Assembly (NCBI RefSeq): GCF_013284245.2
Contig: NZ_CP085876.1
Coordinates: 941,001 to 1,005,000, forward strand
From: Brevibacillus sp. DP1.3A
Lineage (GTDB): Bacteria; Bacillota; Bacilli; Brevibacillales; Brevibacillaceae
DNA length: 64,000 nt
Direction: 5' to 3'
Of this stretch, positions 9,251 through 18,591 are shown piece after piece (positions within the stretch are counted from its first letter, which is position 1; each line of letters starts with the position of its first letter). The notes under the pieces are model-generated. The model made no database searches and was not told the origin of the DNA. It saw only the letters and a program-made list of their open reading frames with translations. Both the position numbers and the translations under genes were made by a program.

Positions 9251-10292
9251 ACAGTTGGCAGATACAATCGGGGATACTCCTCTGGTCAAGCTGAGACTTG
9301 ATGAAAAGGCAGTGGGTTCCGTATTTGCAAAGCTCGAGTTAATGAATCCGTTCGGCATGAAGGATCGTGTAGCCAAGCAATCGGTCTTGGCAGCGATACA
9401 GTCAGGAGAACTTCAGGAGGGCATGCCGATTATCGAAAGCTCGTCAGGAACGTTGGCTTGCGGTTTGGCCTTGGTTGGGCGCCAGTTGGGGCACGACGTA
9501 CACATCGTGACTGATCCGAGAATTGACCCAATTACCTATGCCAAGTTGACCTCGCTTGGCTGCCATGTTCACGTGGTTTCGCAGATGGGGAAACAAGGGT
9601 GGCAAAGCGCCAGACTGGAACGACTCCAAGAATTAATGAGGGAGTATCCAGGAGCGTTCTGGCCTCGACAATACGATAATCCGGAAAATCCGCGTGCATA
9701 TGCTGCGCTGGCATCCGAGTTGATGCAAGACCTTGAACGAATTGATGTGCTTGTTGGTGCAGTCGGCAGTGGGGGTTCCTTGTCCGGGACCGCCAGAGAA
9801 CTGAAACGTCATTATAAGGAGCTGCGCGTCGTGGCGGTTGATGCAGCGGGGAGTGTGATATTCGGACAGCCCGATCAGCCAACGCGTCTACAAGGTGGCT
9901 TGGGAAACAGTTTGATCGCCAAGAATGTAGATTTTTCCATGATCGATGAAGTGCATTGGTTGAACGATGCTGAGGCATTTGCGGCTACGCTTCAGTTGGC
10001 CCGTAATGAGCATATTTTTGCTGGCAACAGCTCGGGTTCTGTGTACGCCGTAGCCAACTGGTTAGCGAGCCAAGTCGGGAGTGATTGCAATATCGTGGCC
10101 ATATTGCCGGATCGAGGGGATCGTTATGTCGATACGATCTATAGCCACTCCTACCGAGAGAGCAAGGGTCTGATGCAAACGAACCTGCGCGACACGCCAC
10201 AATGTGTGGAACCACAGACAGTCGTGACTAGCTGGTCCTATTCCAAATTGATGGGGATGTATCCGAATGAACAAACACTTTCTATTCGTTGA
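9240..10292 (+). CDS. Cysteine-synthase-like PLP enzyme (beta-replacement)
   Basis: A 350-residue fold-type II PLP enzyme. The N-terminal TIGDTPLVKL and NPFGMKDR (PLP lysine near residue 43) are family hallmarks. The usual SSGNTG phosphate-binding loop is replaced by SSSGTLACGLA, and GSGGSLSGTA is the second PLP-phosphate loop. The start overlaps the lyase gene by 11 bp and the stop overlaps the ATP-grasp gene by 26 bp, so the genes are translationally coupled. The expected reaction is displacement of phosphate from O-phosphothreonine (or O-phosphoserine) by an amino donor such as aspartate, giving a secondary amine for the lyase. The donor is inferred; SbnA-type diaminopropionate synthases are the nearest functional analogues. 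Confidence 0.82.
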   Translation: MRYEQLADTIGDTPLVKLRLDEKAVGSVFAKLELMNPFGMKDRVAKQSVLAAIQSGELQEGMPIIESSSGTLACGLALVGRQLGHDVHIVTDPRIDPITYAKLTSLGCHVHVVSQMGKQGWQSARLERLQELMREYPGAFWPRQYDNPENPRAYAALASELMQDLERIDVLVGAVGSGGSLSGTARELKRHYKELRVVAVDAAGSVIFGQPDQPTRLQGGLGNSLIAKNVDFSMIDEVHWLNDAEAFAATLQLARNEHIFAGNSSGSVYAVANWLASQVGSDCNIVAILPDRGDRYVDTIYSHSYRESKGLMQTNLRDTPQCVEPQTVVTSWSYSKLMGMYPNEQTLSIR

Positions 10293-11523
10293 AGCAAATA
10301 CGACGGGGACAGGTATGCTCGCTATTAAAAAGGCGCGCGAGTTGGGGTTCGAGCCCGTATTTTTCACAGAAAAGCCTGAACGTTACCACGGTTTGAATGA
10401 GTTGGAATGTCACGTTGTCGTGACAGATACGAATTCTCAAGCGGAGCTGACTGACAGTGTAGCACAAGTGATTAAGGAAGGCAGAGAGATAGCCGGAATC
10501 ATGTCGACAAGCGACTATTACCTCGAATCGGTAGCCAAGCTGGCCCGGAAATTCGGTTGGACTGGAAATTCTCTGGAGGCAATTGAGGCCTGCCGTAATA
10601 AAGCGATATTTCGCGAGAGGCTTCAGGGTCAGCAAGTGTCTCAGCCTGAGTTTGTGGCGATAGGCTCTATGGAGGCGTTAATGGAAGCGCGGTCTTCCAT
10701 TTCTCTGCCCTGCGTGGTAAAGCCTGCTGACGATAGTGGGTCGAATAACGTACGGCTGTGCTTTAGCTGGGATGAAGTGGAGCAAATAGCAGCGGAAATC
10801 CTTGCGATCAAGTACAATGCGCGCGGCCAGGAAACAGCTCGAACAGCTCTTCTGGAGCAGTATGTAGAGGGCCCTGAATTTAGCGTGGAGACGTTCTCGT
10901 GGCAAGGGCAATGCTTTGTCATTGGCATTACCCAGAAACGGTTAACGGGATATCCCTTTTTCGTGGAAGCAGGGCATATTTTCCCTGCACCGCTGTCGGC
11001 AGAAGAGGAGCAGGAGATCGAGCGAACAGTGGAAAGGGCGTTAGCGGCGGTGAACTACCAGTTTGGTGCTGCCCATACAGAAGTGAAGTGGACACCAGCA
11101 GGTTGTGTTGTCATCGAGGTCAACGCAAGGCTTGCCGGTGGAATGATTCCAGAGCTGGTTCGTCGTTCAACAGGGATTGATCTGCTTTTGCAACAGATTC
11201 GGTGTGCGGCTGGACTTGCGCCAGAATTGTCTCAAACCGTCGAAGAGCAACGTTATGCAGGCATTCATTTTCTCGTGTCAGAGAGTCAGGGAACCTTTAG
11301 CGGGATACATGGAATGGATAACGTTCGCAACCTGCCAGGGATTGCTGAAGTGGCCGTTCATGCAAAAATCGGTCAAAGCGTCCAGCCTCCGCAAAATTTC
11401 TCGCATCGTCTCGGCTATGTCATCGTGGAAGGCAAGCATTACAGCGAGACTGCTGAGCTGATCCAGCAGGTGAAAGACAGCCTGAAAGTACAAGTAGGTC
11501 AGCAATTGGAGAGTGGGGTATGA
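10267..11523 (+). CDS. ATP-grasp carboxylate-amine ligase
   Basis: A 418-residue ATP-grasp enzyme. Visible are an N-terminal pre-ATP-grasp Rossmann part, the nucleotide loop VVKPADDSGSNNV near residue 150, and the Mg-binding VIEVNARLAGG near residue 285, as in L-amino-acid ligases of the BacD/YwfE kind. It joins a carboxylate to an amine with ATP hydrolysis. It overlaps both neighbours (26 bp upstream, 4 bp ATGA downstream), so it belongs to the same operon. Possible roles are forming an N-acyl or dipeptide unit used with the NRPS, or helping make the diamino acid adduct. Which one cannot be decided. Confidence 0.8.
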   Translation: MNKHFLFVEANTTGTGMLAIKKARELGFEPVFFTEKPERYHGLNELECHVVVTDTNSQAELTDSVAQVIKEGREIAGIMSTSDYYLESVAKLARKFGWTGNSLEAIEACRNKAIFRERLQGQQVSQPEFVAIGSMEALMEARSSISLPCVVKPADDSGSNNVRLCFSWDEVEQIAAEILAIKYNARGQETARTALLEQYVEGPEFSVETFSWQGQCFVIGITQKRLTGYPFFVEAGHIFPAPLSAEEEQEIERTVERALAAVNYQFGAAHTEVKWTPAGCVVIEVNARLAGGMIPELVRRSTGIDLLLQQIRCAAGLAPELSQTVEEQRYAGIHFLVSESQGTFSGIHGMDNVRNLPGIAEVAVHAKIGQSVQPPQNFSHRLGYVIVEGKHYSETAELIQQVKDSLKVQVGQQLESGV

Positions 11524-12575
11524 AACCGTTGATCGAATTGAGAAGCGATACATTCACTTTGCCGACAAGTCAGATGATGCATGCAATTCAAGAGGCGGTA
11601 CTCGGTGACGATGTGTATGGGGAAGATCCTACGGTTCGCCAATTGGAGCAAGAAGCGGCCCAGAAGCTGGGCAAAGAGGCAGCCATTCTCATGCCGAGTG
11701 GAACGATGGCTAATCTGGCATCCTTAATGGCGCATTGTCCTCGCGGTTCCAAAGTCATTGTAGGCAATGAGACCGACATTTACATCTATGAAGCGGGCGG
11801 CGCGGCTGTGTGTGGCGGCATTATGTACGAACCGATTCCGACGCAGCCAGATGGAAGGTTGGACATTGCTGATATGGAGCGGGTATTTCCGTTGGAGCCA
11901 GAAGATCCACAATTCGCATTGCCGTCCTTGATCTGCTTGGAAAACCCGCATAACCGGATGGGGGGACGTGTTCTACCGCTGTCTTATTTGGAAGAGGTTC
12001 GCGCATTTGCGAACGAAAAGGCTGTGCCTGTTCATATGGACGGTGCACGTTTGTTCAATGCGGCAGTTGCTCTTGACGTGGATGTGGCTGAGATTGCGCG
12101 TTATGCGGATTCCGTGCAAATATGTCTGTCGAAAGGGTTGTCAGCACCGATTGGTTCCCTTGTCGTCGGATCAGAAGACTTTATTCAGAAAGTGTATCGT
12201 CTTCGCAAAATGCTGGGTGGCGGTATGCGCCAGGCAGGAATTATAGCAGCGCCAGGCCTGGTTGCTTTGCAACAAATGACGGATCGATTGGCAGTCGATC
12301 ACGCAAACGCCCTTCGCTTGGCACGGGGTCTGGCGGAGATTCCAGGAATCGTGACTCATGTGGATGATGTAGAGACCAATATTGTGTTCTTCCGGATTGA
12401 ACACCCAGTCCATACGTGGCAGACCTTCATAGAAGCAGCGCAAGCACAAGGGCTGCGCGTAGCTGAGCTCGGTCACGGCAGAATTCGAGCAGTAACTCAT
12501 TCCGGTATTGAGACAGCAGATATCGACAAGGCGCTAAGCATCGTACGTGAACTGTTGCAGTTCCAAACTGTGTAG
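11520..12575 (+). CDS. Low-specificity L-threonine aldolase
   Basis: A 351-residue fold-type I PLP enzyme close to LtaE. It has LRSDTFTLPT at the start, GDDVYGEDPTV, HMDGARLFNAA (PLP-binding Asp) and QICLSKGLSAPIGS with the PLP lysine near residue 201. It interconverts L-threonine or L-allo-threonine with glycine and acetaldehyde. The ATGA overlap with the ATP-grasp gene makes it the last gene of the cluster operon, and a strong terminator follows. In context it may supply a beta-hydroxy amino acid (threonine, allo-threonine or a homologue) for phosphorylation, but it could also be a general amino-acid enzyme. Confidence 0.88.
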   Translation: MKPLIELRSDTFTLPTSQMMHAIQEAVLGDDVYGEDPTVRQLEQEAAQKLGKEAAILMPSGTMANLASLMAHCPRGSKVIVGNETDIYIYEAGGAAVCGGIMYEPIPTQPDGRLDIADMERVFPLEPEDPQFALPSLICLENPHNRMGGRVLPLSYLEEVRAFANEKAVPVHMDGARLFNAAVALDVDVAEIARYADSVQICLSKGLSAPIGSLVVGSEDFIQKVYRLRKMLGGGMRQAGIIAAPGLVALQQMTDRLAVDHANALRLARGLAEIPGIVTHVDDVETNIVFFRIEHPVHTWQTFIEAAQAQGLRVAELGHGRIRAVTHSGIETADIDKALSIVRELLQFQTV

Positions 12576-12590
12576 AGCAGACATGTACGC

Positions 12591-12620
12591 TCCCCCTTCA
12601 TGAGAAGGGGGATTTGTTAT
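12591..12620 (+). terminator. Rho-independent terminator of the NRPS cluster operon
   Basis: A perfect 9-bp stem TCCCCCTTC/GAAGGGGGA with a 4-base loop, followed by TTTGTTATT. It lies 15 bp behind the threonine aldolase stop and separates the cluster from the peptide importer. Confidence 0.9.
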
Positions 12621-12673
12621 TAAGGTTTATAAAAGAATATAAAATCATCCGATTTTTTCAAATATTTTAAAGG

Positions 12674-12700
12674 GAAAATATTTTCAAATAACAGAAAATT
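12674..12700 (+). promoter_or_regulatory. Possible CodY box and AT-rich promoter region of the peptide importer
   Basis: A 12-bp palindrome GAAAATATTTTC (12674-12685) directly abuts AAATAACAGAAAATT (12686-12700), which matches the CodY consensus AATTTTCWGAAAATT at about 12 of 15 positions. The region 12613-12770 is strongly AT-rich and precedes a peptide importer, a usual CodY target. Binding is inferred. Confidence 0.4.
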
Positions 12701-12783
12701 ATTTAATATTAAAAAGACAAGTCTTGGGATGTATTACCCATTATGGAAAAGGCTTGAAAACAAGTGAAAGAGGGGGAATTGAT

Positions 12784-14523
12784 TTGAAAAAAGGGAAAGG
12801 TTGGTTGAAGCCGTTGGCGTTGCTCTCGTTAACCGGCGCACTGTTGGTCGGTTGCTCAAGCGGGAACAATGCTTCGTCAGGAACACCAGCACCAACACAA
12901 AAACCGGTGGAGCAGGTAGCTCCTCAGGCGACCAGTACGGATGATGAGAAGCCAGTAGACGGTGGAACGTTCACGCATTCTACGACGTCTGACATCGTCA
13001 CGATCAATCCGATTTTCGGAAATGACACGGCATCCGGTGATGTGATGGAGTACACCCAGGCGTATTTGTATAATCGAAACCCATCCTTTGATTTAGCGGT
13101 TTACCCTTGGTCCCTTGCAGCTGAGCTGCCAAAAGTAAGTGAAGATGGCTTAACCTACACAATCAAGATGAAGAATAATGCGAAATGGTCGGATGGAACG
13201 CCAATCACGGCTGACGACTTGATTTTTACCATTAATGCCATCAAAACTCCTGAGACTGGATCACCAGAAATTACGAAATACGACAAAGTTAAAGAGATGA
13301 AAAAACTGGATGATTACACCGTAGAAATCAAATTGACTCAATTGTACGCTCCGTTTGCTTTTGGATTAATGCAAAAGTTGGCACCAGCTCACGTGCTGAA
13401 AGACGTACCGTTTAAAGAATTGCAAGCACATTCTTACGGAAAAGATCCAGCCAAGACGCCAACTTCCGGACCATTCAAATGGTCGGAGTGGAAACAAAAG
13501 GAATTCCATGTGCTAGATGCTAACCCAGATTACTGGGGCGAAAAGAAGCCGCATATCCAAAAGGTTGTGTACAAAATCTATGCAGATCAAAACACACAAG
13601 TACAGGCTCTGATGAAAGGTGACGTTGATTTGGTAGATTCCATTCCTGTCACGCAGCTCGAAGCGGTAAAGGCGAAAGGAACGATCAACATCTCGACGGA
13701 GCCAGGTCCTAGCTATGAATACTTTGCCTTCAACTTCGACAAGAAGAACTTCCCGAACAACTACGGGTTGTTTGAAGGTCAAAAAACGCGTCAGGCCATC
13801 GCTCACGCAATCAATCGTCAAGGTATTATCGACAATATCTTGAAAGGAACCGGAAAAATTATGGATGCACCGTTCCTGCCAGGTACATGGGCAGACCCGG
13901 GCGATGCAGCAGTCCATTACGAATATAGTGCAGAGAAAGCAAAACAATTGCTGAAAGAAGACGGATGGGTAGCCGGGTCAGATGGAATCCTTGCCAAAGA
14001 CGGCAATCGGTTCTCCTTTGAATTCATTTTCAACTCGGGGAACAGTCGTCGTGAACAGGCAGCAGTCGTTATTCAGCAAAACTTGAAAGAGATCGGAATT
14101 GAAGCGAAGCCAAAAGCATTAGACTTCTCGGCTCTTGTCGATCAGTATGCCAACCCTGGTAAATTCCAGGTTCTGTTACTCGGATGGCAATTGTCTGACC
14201 CAGATCCGGATGGCATTTCTACTTTCGGGAAAAAGGCATTCCCGCCTGGCAACAACGCTGGCTGGTACGACAATCCGAAGCTGGATGCGCTCTGGGAAAA
14301 AGCTGTATCCACGGTTAAACAAGAGGAGCGCGCAGCAATCTATAAAGAAGTCGGAAAAGAAATCTCGACGAACCTGCCATACGTATTCATGTATCAGTAC
14401 GGAACGCCACGAGGCATGACTTCTCGCGTCAAATATAAGGATGAGTTTAAACCAGTATCCATGATTCCATATGGGGAGACCTTTGGTTTCCTGAACTGGT
14501 GGATCGACGATACAAAAAAATAA
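12784..14523 (+). CDS. Oligopeptide ABC transporter substrate-binding lipoprotein
   Basis: A 579-residue extracellular solute-binding protein of family 5 (OppA/DppA type). The start is a TTG at 12784 after AGAGGGGG; it gives MKKGKGWLKPLALLSLTGAL and the lipobox LVGC, so the mature protein is anchored through Cys near residue 24. A Ser/Ala/Pro/Thr-rich linker follows, then the family body with WSDGTPITADDLIFT and SGPFKWSEW. An in-frame ATG 60 bp upstream would bury the signal peptide and is rejected. It is the first gene of a five-gene importer and captures peptides for uptake. Confidence 0.92.
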   Translation: MKKGKGWLKPLALLSLTGALLVGCSSGNNASSGTPAPTQKPVEQVAPQATSTDDEKPVDGGTFTHSTTSDIVTINPIFGNDTASGDVMEYTQAYLYNRNPSFDLAVYPWSLAAELPKVSEDGLTYTIKMKNNAKWSDGTPITADDLIFTINAIKTPETGSPEITKYDKVKEMKKLDDYTVEIKLTQLYAPFAFGLMQKLAPAHVLKDVPFKELQAHSYGKDPAKTPTSGPFKWSEWKQKEFHVLDANPDYWGEKKPHIQKVVYKIYADQNTQVQALMKGDVDLVDSIPVTQLEAVKAKGTINISTEPGPSYEYFAFNFDKKNFPNNYGLFEGQKTRQAIAHAINRQGIIDNILKGTGKIMDAPFLPGTWADPGDAAVHYEYSAEKAKQLLKEDGWVAGSDGILAKDGNRFSFEFIFNSGNSRREQAAVVIQQNLKEIGIEAKPKALDFSALVDQYANPGKFQVLLLGWQLSDPDPDGISTFGKKAFPPGNNAGWYDNPKLDALWEKAVSTVKQEERAAIYKEVGKEISTNLPYVFMYQYGTPRGMTSRVKYKDEFKPVSMIPYGETFGFLNWWIDDTKK

Positions 14524-14608
14524 GCTTGGCTAGTAGCGGTTAGCAATAGGAAAAGGGGGAGGGCAGCCTTATGTCCCTTCCCCTTTCAAACGAAAGGAGG
14601 ATGCTGGA

Positions 14609-15580
14609 TTGACTGAATATTTGGTACGCCGCGTACTACAAGCTGTGCTTGTCTTATTTTTGATCACCGTGGTGTCGTTTGGACTGATGCATGCAGCACC
14701 GGGAGGACCGTTAAAAGTCATGCTCTCACCGGGAATGTCCCCAGAAGCACAACTCATCCAGATGAAAAATATGGGGTTGGATCAGCCAGTCTACATTCAA
14801 TACATGAAATGGGTTGGAAATTTGTTGCAGGGGGATTTGGGCCATACCTTTAAAAATAACGTTCCTGTTGGTGATATTTTGTGGCCGACGGTCTGGAATA
14901 CGTTTGTGCTCATGTCTGTAGCGTGGGGGCTTTCCATGCTGATCGCCATCCCGTGGGGAATCTACAATAGCACAAAACAATACGGCCTATCTGACCAGAT
15001 TGCCTCCATTGTTGCCTATCTCGGATTCGCGATGCCGACCTTCTGGTTTGGGATTATGCTACAGCAGTTTTTCGCAATGCAGCTGAATCTGCTCCCACTA
15101 TCTGACATGTACACGATGGGGAAAGAGGGACAAGTAAGCGACCTCATTTTGCACTTGATTCTACCTGTTACGGTGTTAACACTGGTGAACATCGCAGCCT
15201 ATGTCAAATATACGCGTGCCAGTATGCTGGAGGTATTGGAGCAAGACTATATTCGGACGGCACGTGCCAAAGGGATGAAGGAAAGACGCGTTATTTTCCG
15301 CCATGCTCTGCGGAACGCACTGATTCCTGTCGTGACGATCATCGGATTGGATTTGCCGACTCTGGTAGCAGGTGCAGCATTGACAGAGAGTGTATTTAAC
15401 TGGCCAGGCATGGGGCGTCTGTTTGTGGAAATGGCTGTAGCCCGTGAGTATTCTGTGTTGATGTCGATCACGTTGCTGATTTCACTGATGGTGATTATCG
15501 GAAACCTGCTTGCCGACTTAATCTACGCACTGGTTGATCCACGCGTGCAGCTTGGACGCAAAGGAGGCAGGGCAGCATGA
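14609..15580 (+). CDS. Peptide ABC transporter permease, OppB/DppB type
   Basis: A 323-residue inner-membrane permease with about six segments. It begins with a TTG 7 bp after GAAAGGAGG. It carries the permease EAA loop near YIRTARAKGMKERRVIFRH, which docks on the ATPases, and the N-terminal signature YLVRRVLQAVLVLFLITVVSF of DppB-type permeases is recognisable. The stop overlaps the next start (ATGA). It forms the membrane channel together with the following permease. Confidence 0.93.
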   Translation: MTEYLVRRVLQAVLVLFLITVVSFGLMHAAPGGPLKVMLSPGMSPEAQLIQMKNMGLDQPVYIQYMKWVGNLLQGDLGHTFKNNVPVGDILWPTVWNTFVLMSVAWGLSMLIAIPWGIYNSTKQYGLSDQIASIVAYLGFAMPTFWFGIMLQQFFAMQLNLLPLSDMYTMGKEGQVSDLILHLILPVTVLTLVNIAAYVKYTRASMLEVLEQDYIRTARAKGMKERRVIFRHALRNALIPVVTIIGLDLPTLVAGAALTESVFNWPGMGRLFVEMAVAREYSVLMSITLLISLMVIIGNLLADLIYALVDPRVQLGRKGGRAA

Positions 15581-16557
15581 GTCAAGTACAGCTTCAAGAT
15601 GACAATGTTGTTGAAACGAAACGACCGGGTGGACAACTTCCGACGAATCCTGTTGGCCAAAAACCTCCTGGACTCTGGACGACCGCGGGCAAAAAATTCA
15701 TGCGGAATCCATATGCCGTTTCTGGCTTGATCGTACTCCTGTTTTTTATTGGGATTGCTGTGTTTGCTGATTGGGTTGCACCGCATGATCCGGCAAAGAT
15801 TGATTTTATGATTACCAACCTGCCTCCTGGAACAGAAGGACATGTGCTCGGAACAGACGAGCTCGGTCGTGATATCTTGTCCCGCCTCATTCATAGCAGC
15901 CGGGTGTCCATGCTGGTCGGCTTCAGCGTTGCTTTTGCTGCGGTTGTCATCGGGACGCTGATTGGAGCAATTTCTGGTTATTTCGGTGGCTGGATTGATA
16001 CCTGCTTCATGCGTCTCGTTGACGTGATGAACTCCATTCCGAGTCTGTTCTTTAACATTCTGGTTCTGGCTCTCTTCGGAGCGGAATTTGTCTATATGAT
16101 CCTGATTTTGTCGCTGACGAGCTGGACAAGTGTGGCACGTCTGGTGCGCGGGCAGTTCTTGCAGCTACGGGAAATGCAGTATGTGGAAGCAGCGAGGGCG
16201 ATTGGTGTTTCGCACTGGGGCATTATTACGCGTCATCTGATACGTAATGCAATGGCTCCCATCATTGTGTACGCGACCCTCATGGTTGGTTCGGCCATTC
16301 TGTCAGAGTCAGGTCTCTCTTATTTAGGCTTGGGAATTCAACCGCCTGAAACAAGCTGGGGATTAATGCTGAGCAAGGCACAGGAATTCATGCTGGTCGA
16401 TCCTTTGCAAGCACTTTATCCTGGTCTTTGTATTTTGCTCGTGGTGCTAGCGGTTAACTTCGTCGGAGACGGCATTCGCGATGCATTCGACCCACGGAAG
16501 AAAAAGAAGAACCCGAAAAGGAGGCTGAACAAGTGGAACGCAACATCCTCGAAATAA
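15577..16557 (+). CDS. Peptide ABC transporter permease, OppC/DppC type
   Basis: A 326-residue permease with a cytoplasmic N-terminal extension of about 45 residues, a first membrane segment near residue 50, HVLGTDELGRDILSRLIHSSR typical of DppC/OppC, and the EAA loop YVEAARAIGVSHWGIITRH. It is coupled by 4 bp to the upstream permease and overlaps the ATPase gene by 25 bp. It pairs with the OppB-type subunit in the importer. Confidence 0.93.
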   Translation: MSQVQLQDDNVVETKRPGGQLPTNPVGQKPPGLWTTAGKKFMRNPYAVSGLIVLLFFIGIAVFADWVAPHDPAKIDFMITNLPPGTEGHVLGTDELGRDILSRLIHSSRVSMLVGFSVAFAAVVIGTLIGAISGYFGGWIDTCFMRLVDVMNSIPSLFFNILVLALFGAEFVYMILILSLTSWTSVARLVRGQFLQLREMQYVEAARAIGVSHWGIITRHLIRNAMAPIIVYATLMVGSAILSESGLSYLGLGIQPPETSWGLMLSKAQEFMLVDPLQALYPGLCILLVVLAVNFVGDGIRDAFDPRKKKKNPKRRLNKWNATSSK

Positions 16558-17579
16558 AAAAATTGACCACTTGCTTCTTTACGGATGACGGAACGGTCAA
16601 AGCCACGGATCGAGTGAGCATCAACGTTGGTAAAGGACAGACGGTATGCTTGGTAGGGGAATCCGGCAGTGGAAAGAGTGTGACGTCACTTGCGGTCATG
16701 CGACTGATTGATTATGCGGGCGGATTTATTCAGAGTGGGAACGTCATGTTTCACGGTCAGGATCTGGCGGCAAAGGACTTGGATGAAATGATGCACATTC
16801 GCGGGAACAAAATCGCGATGATCTTCCAAGACCCGATGTCGGCTCTCAATCCGGTGTTTACAGTAGGCGATCAAATTGCGGAGAGCTTGATGCTGCATCA
16901 AAATATGAACCAGAAAGATGCGTTTAAAAAAGCGATCGAGATGCTTCGTCTGGTTGGGATCCCGGCGCCGGAAGTACGAGTGAAGCAGTACCCACACGAA
17001 ATGTCTGGAGGGATGTGCCAGCGTGTTGTCATCGCGATGGCCTTGGCCTGCAACCCGGAAATGCTGATAGCAGACGAGCCAACTACTGCTCTTGATGTTA
17101 CGGTTCAGGCGCAAATTTTGGATTTGCTCAGACGGCTACAAAAGGAATTGGGTATGTCGATTTTGCTGATCACCCATGACATGGGGGTAGCAGCAGAGAT
17201 GGCGGATCGTATCGCGGTGATGTATGCAGGAACGATTGTGGAGGAAGGAACGGTCGAACGGATATTTGACGAGCCCCGGCATCCTTACACGATTGGGTTG
17301 CTGCAGTCCATTCCTGGATTTGAAGGGGAGCGCGGCGCAGAATTGTACACGATCCAAGGCACCATCCCGAGCATTACCCAATTGCCGACGGGCTGCCGTT
17401 TTCACCCGCGTTGTCCGCATGCGATTGACAAATGCCGAAAAGAGGAACCTATTTTGCGCGAGGTTGTTATGGGACAACAAGTGGCTTGCTGGTTGAATGA
17501 AGATGTCAGCAATCAATTCAGAATAAATCAGCGTGCCAATTCAGTCGCTGGAAGCAAAGCAGAGGTGAAACGCCAATGA
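16533..17579 (+). CDS. Peptide ABC transporter ATPase, OppD type
   Basis: A 348-residue ABC ATPase. The start is GTG at 16533 behind AAAAGGAGG. The Walker A is GESGSGKS, the Q-loop QDPMSALNP, the ABC signature an unusual MSGGMCQR (LSGGQ normally), the Walker [12 protein letters not shown], and the switch His is in ITHDMG. The C-terminal OppD/F domain has a Cys-rich [11 protein letters not shown]...C...C cluster that in relatives can bind an iron-sulfur cluster. It powers the importer with its partner downstream, to which it is coupled by ATGA. Confidence 0.92.
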   Translation: MERNILEIKKLTTCFFTDDGTVKATDRVSINVGKGQTVCLVGESGSGKSVTSLAVMRLIDYAGGFIQSGNVMFHGQDLAAKDLDEMMHIRGNKIAMIFQDPMSALNPVFTVGDQIAESLMLHQNMNQKDAFKKAIEMLRLVGIPAPEVRVKQYPHEMSGGMCQRVVIAMALACNPEMLIADEPTTALDVTVQAQILDLLRRLQKELGMSILLITHDMGVAAEMADRIAVMYAGTIVEEGTVERIFDEPRHPYTIGLLQSIPGFEGERGAELYTIQGTIPSITQLPTGCRFHPRCPHAIDKCRKEEPILREVVMGQQVACWLNEDVSNQFRINQRANSVAGSKAEVKRQ

Positions 17580-18550
17580 ACCAGGAATATTTGATCGAAG
17601 CAAAACAAATCAAAAAGTATTTTCCGATTAAGGCTGGCTTGTTGAGCCGTGTCATCGGTCAAGTAAAAGCCGTAGATGATGTTTCTTTCGGAATTCGGCC
17701 AGGGGAGACATTCGGGCTCGTAGGAGAATCCGGCTGCGGGAAGTCGACGCTGGGGCGTGTTGTGCTGAATTTGCAAGGGGCGACGAGCGGAGAAGTGCTG
17801 TTTGACGGAACCAATATCCATCAGGTGAATAGACAAGAAAATTTGAAGCTGAGACGGGATATGCAGATTATCTTTCAAGACCCGTTTGGTTCATTGAATC
17901 CACGATTTTTGGTAAGCGATATTATTGGAGAGCCGTTACGGGTTCATCTGCGTGCATCTGCAAAGGAAATGGATGAGCGGGTAGTCGAGCTGATGAGTCT
18001 GGTGGGACTCGATCCTTCGAGGCGAAATCGGTATCCGCATGAGTTTTCCGGCGGACAGCGGCAAAGGATCGGTATTGCGCGGTCGATTGCACTCTCGCCA
18101 CGGTTTATTGTGGCGGATGAAGCTGTTTCTGCGCTGGATGTGTCCGTACAGTCACAGGTTTTAAACCTGATGATGAAATTACAAAAAGAGATGGGGCTGA
18201 CCTATCTATTTATCGCGCATGGTCTGAATGTGGTACGCCATATTTCTGATCGGGTAGGCGTGATGTACTTGGGGAAAATGGTGGAGATTGCACGAACGGA
18301 TGACTTGTTTGCACAGCCACTGCATCCGTATACGGCGGCATTGTTATCGGCGATTCCGAAGCCTACTCCGCATCGGCGACAAGAGCGGATCGTCCTGCAA
18401 GGGGATGTACCATCTCCGGCCAATCCGCCGTCAGGTTGTCGTTTTCATCCTCGTTGTCCAATGGCGCAGGAGAGATGCAGCAAGGAGATTCCCGAGCTGA
18501 TTGAGGTTGGGCAGGATCGGCAGGTTGCGTGTCATTTCCCTTTAGCATAG
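17576..18550 (+). CDS. Peptide ABC transporter ATPase, OppF type
   Basis: A 324-residue ABC ATPase. Walker A is GESGCGKS, Q-loop QDPFGSLNP, signature FSGGQRQR, Walker [12 protein letters not shown], and the switch residue lies in IAHGLN, where the usual aspartate after His is Gly. The C-terminal [11 protein letters not shown] cluster marks the OppF group. It is the last gene of the importer operon and is followed by a terminator. Confidence 0.92.
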   Translation: MNQEYLIEAKQIKKYFPIKAGLLSRVIGQVKAVDDVSFGIRPGETFGLVGESGCGKSTLGRVVLNLQGATSGEVLFDGTNIHQVNRQENLKLRRDMQIIFQDPFGSLNPRFLVSDIIGEPLRVHLRASAKEMDERVVELMSLVGLDPSRRNRYPHEFSGGQRQRIGIARSIALSPRFIVADEAVSALDVSVQSQVLNLMMKLQKEMGLTYLFIAHGLNVVRHISDRVGVMYLGKMVEIARTDDLFAQPLHPYTAALLSAIPKPTPHRRQERIVLQGDVPSPANPPSGCRFHPRCPMAQERCSKEIPELIEVGQDRQVACHFPLA

Positions 18551-18560
18551 AGAGAGAAAG

Positions 18561-18590
18561 AGCCACCCATGATGGGTGGCTTCTTCTATT
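18561..18590. terminator. Bidirectional terminator between the importer and the collagen-like gene
   Basis: A near-continuous palindrome AGCCACCCAT/ATGGGTGGCT followed by TTCTTCTATT on the plus strand. It sits between two convergent genes. Confidence 0.8.
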
Positions 18591-18591
18591 C

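Noticed and set aside
1..12575. Assignment to the edeine or gramicidin clusters
   Set aside because: The gene set (threonine-type kinase, lyase, PBP-type terminal domain) does not match what I recall of either.
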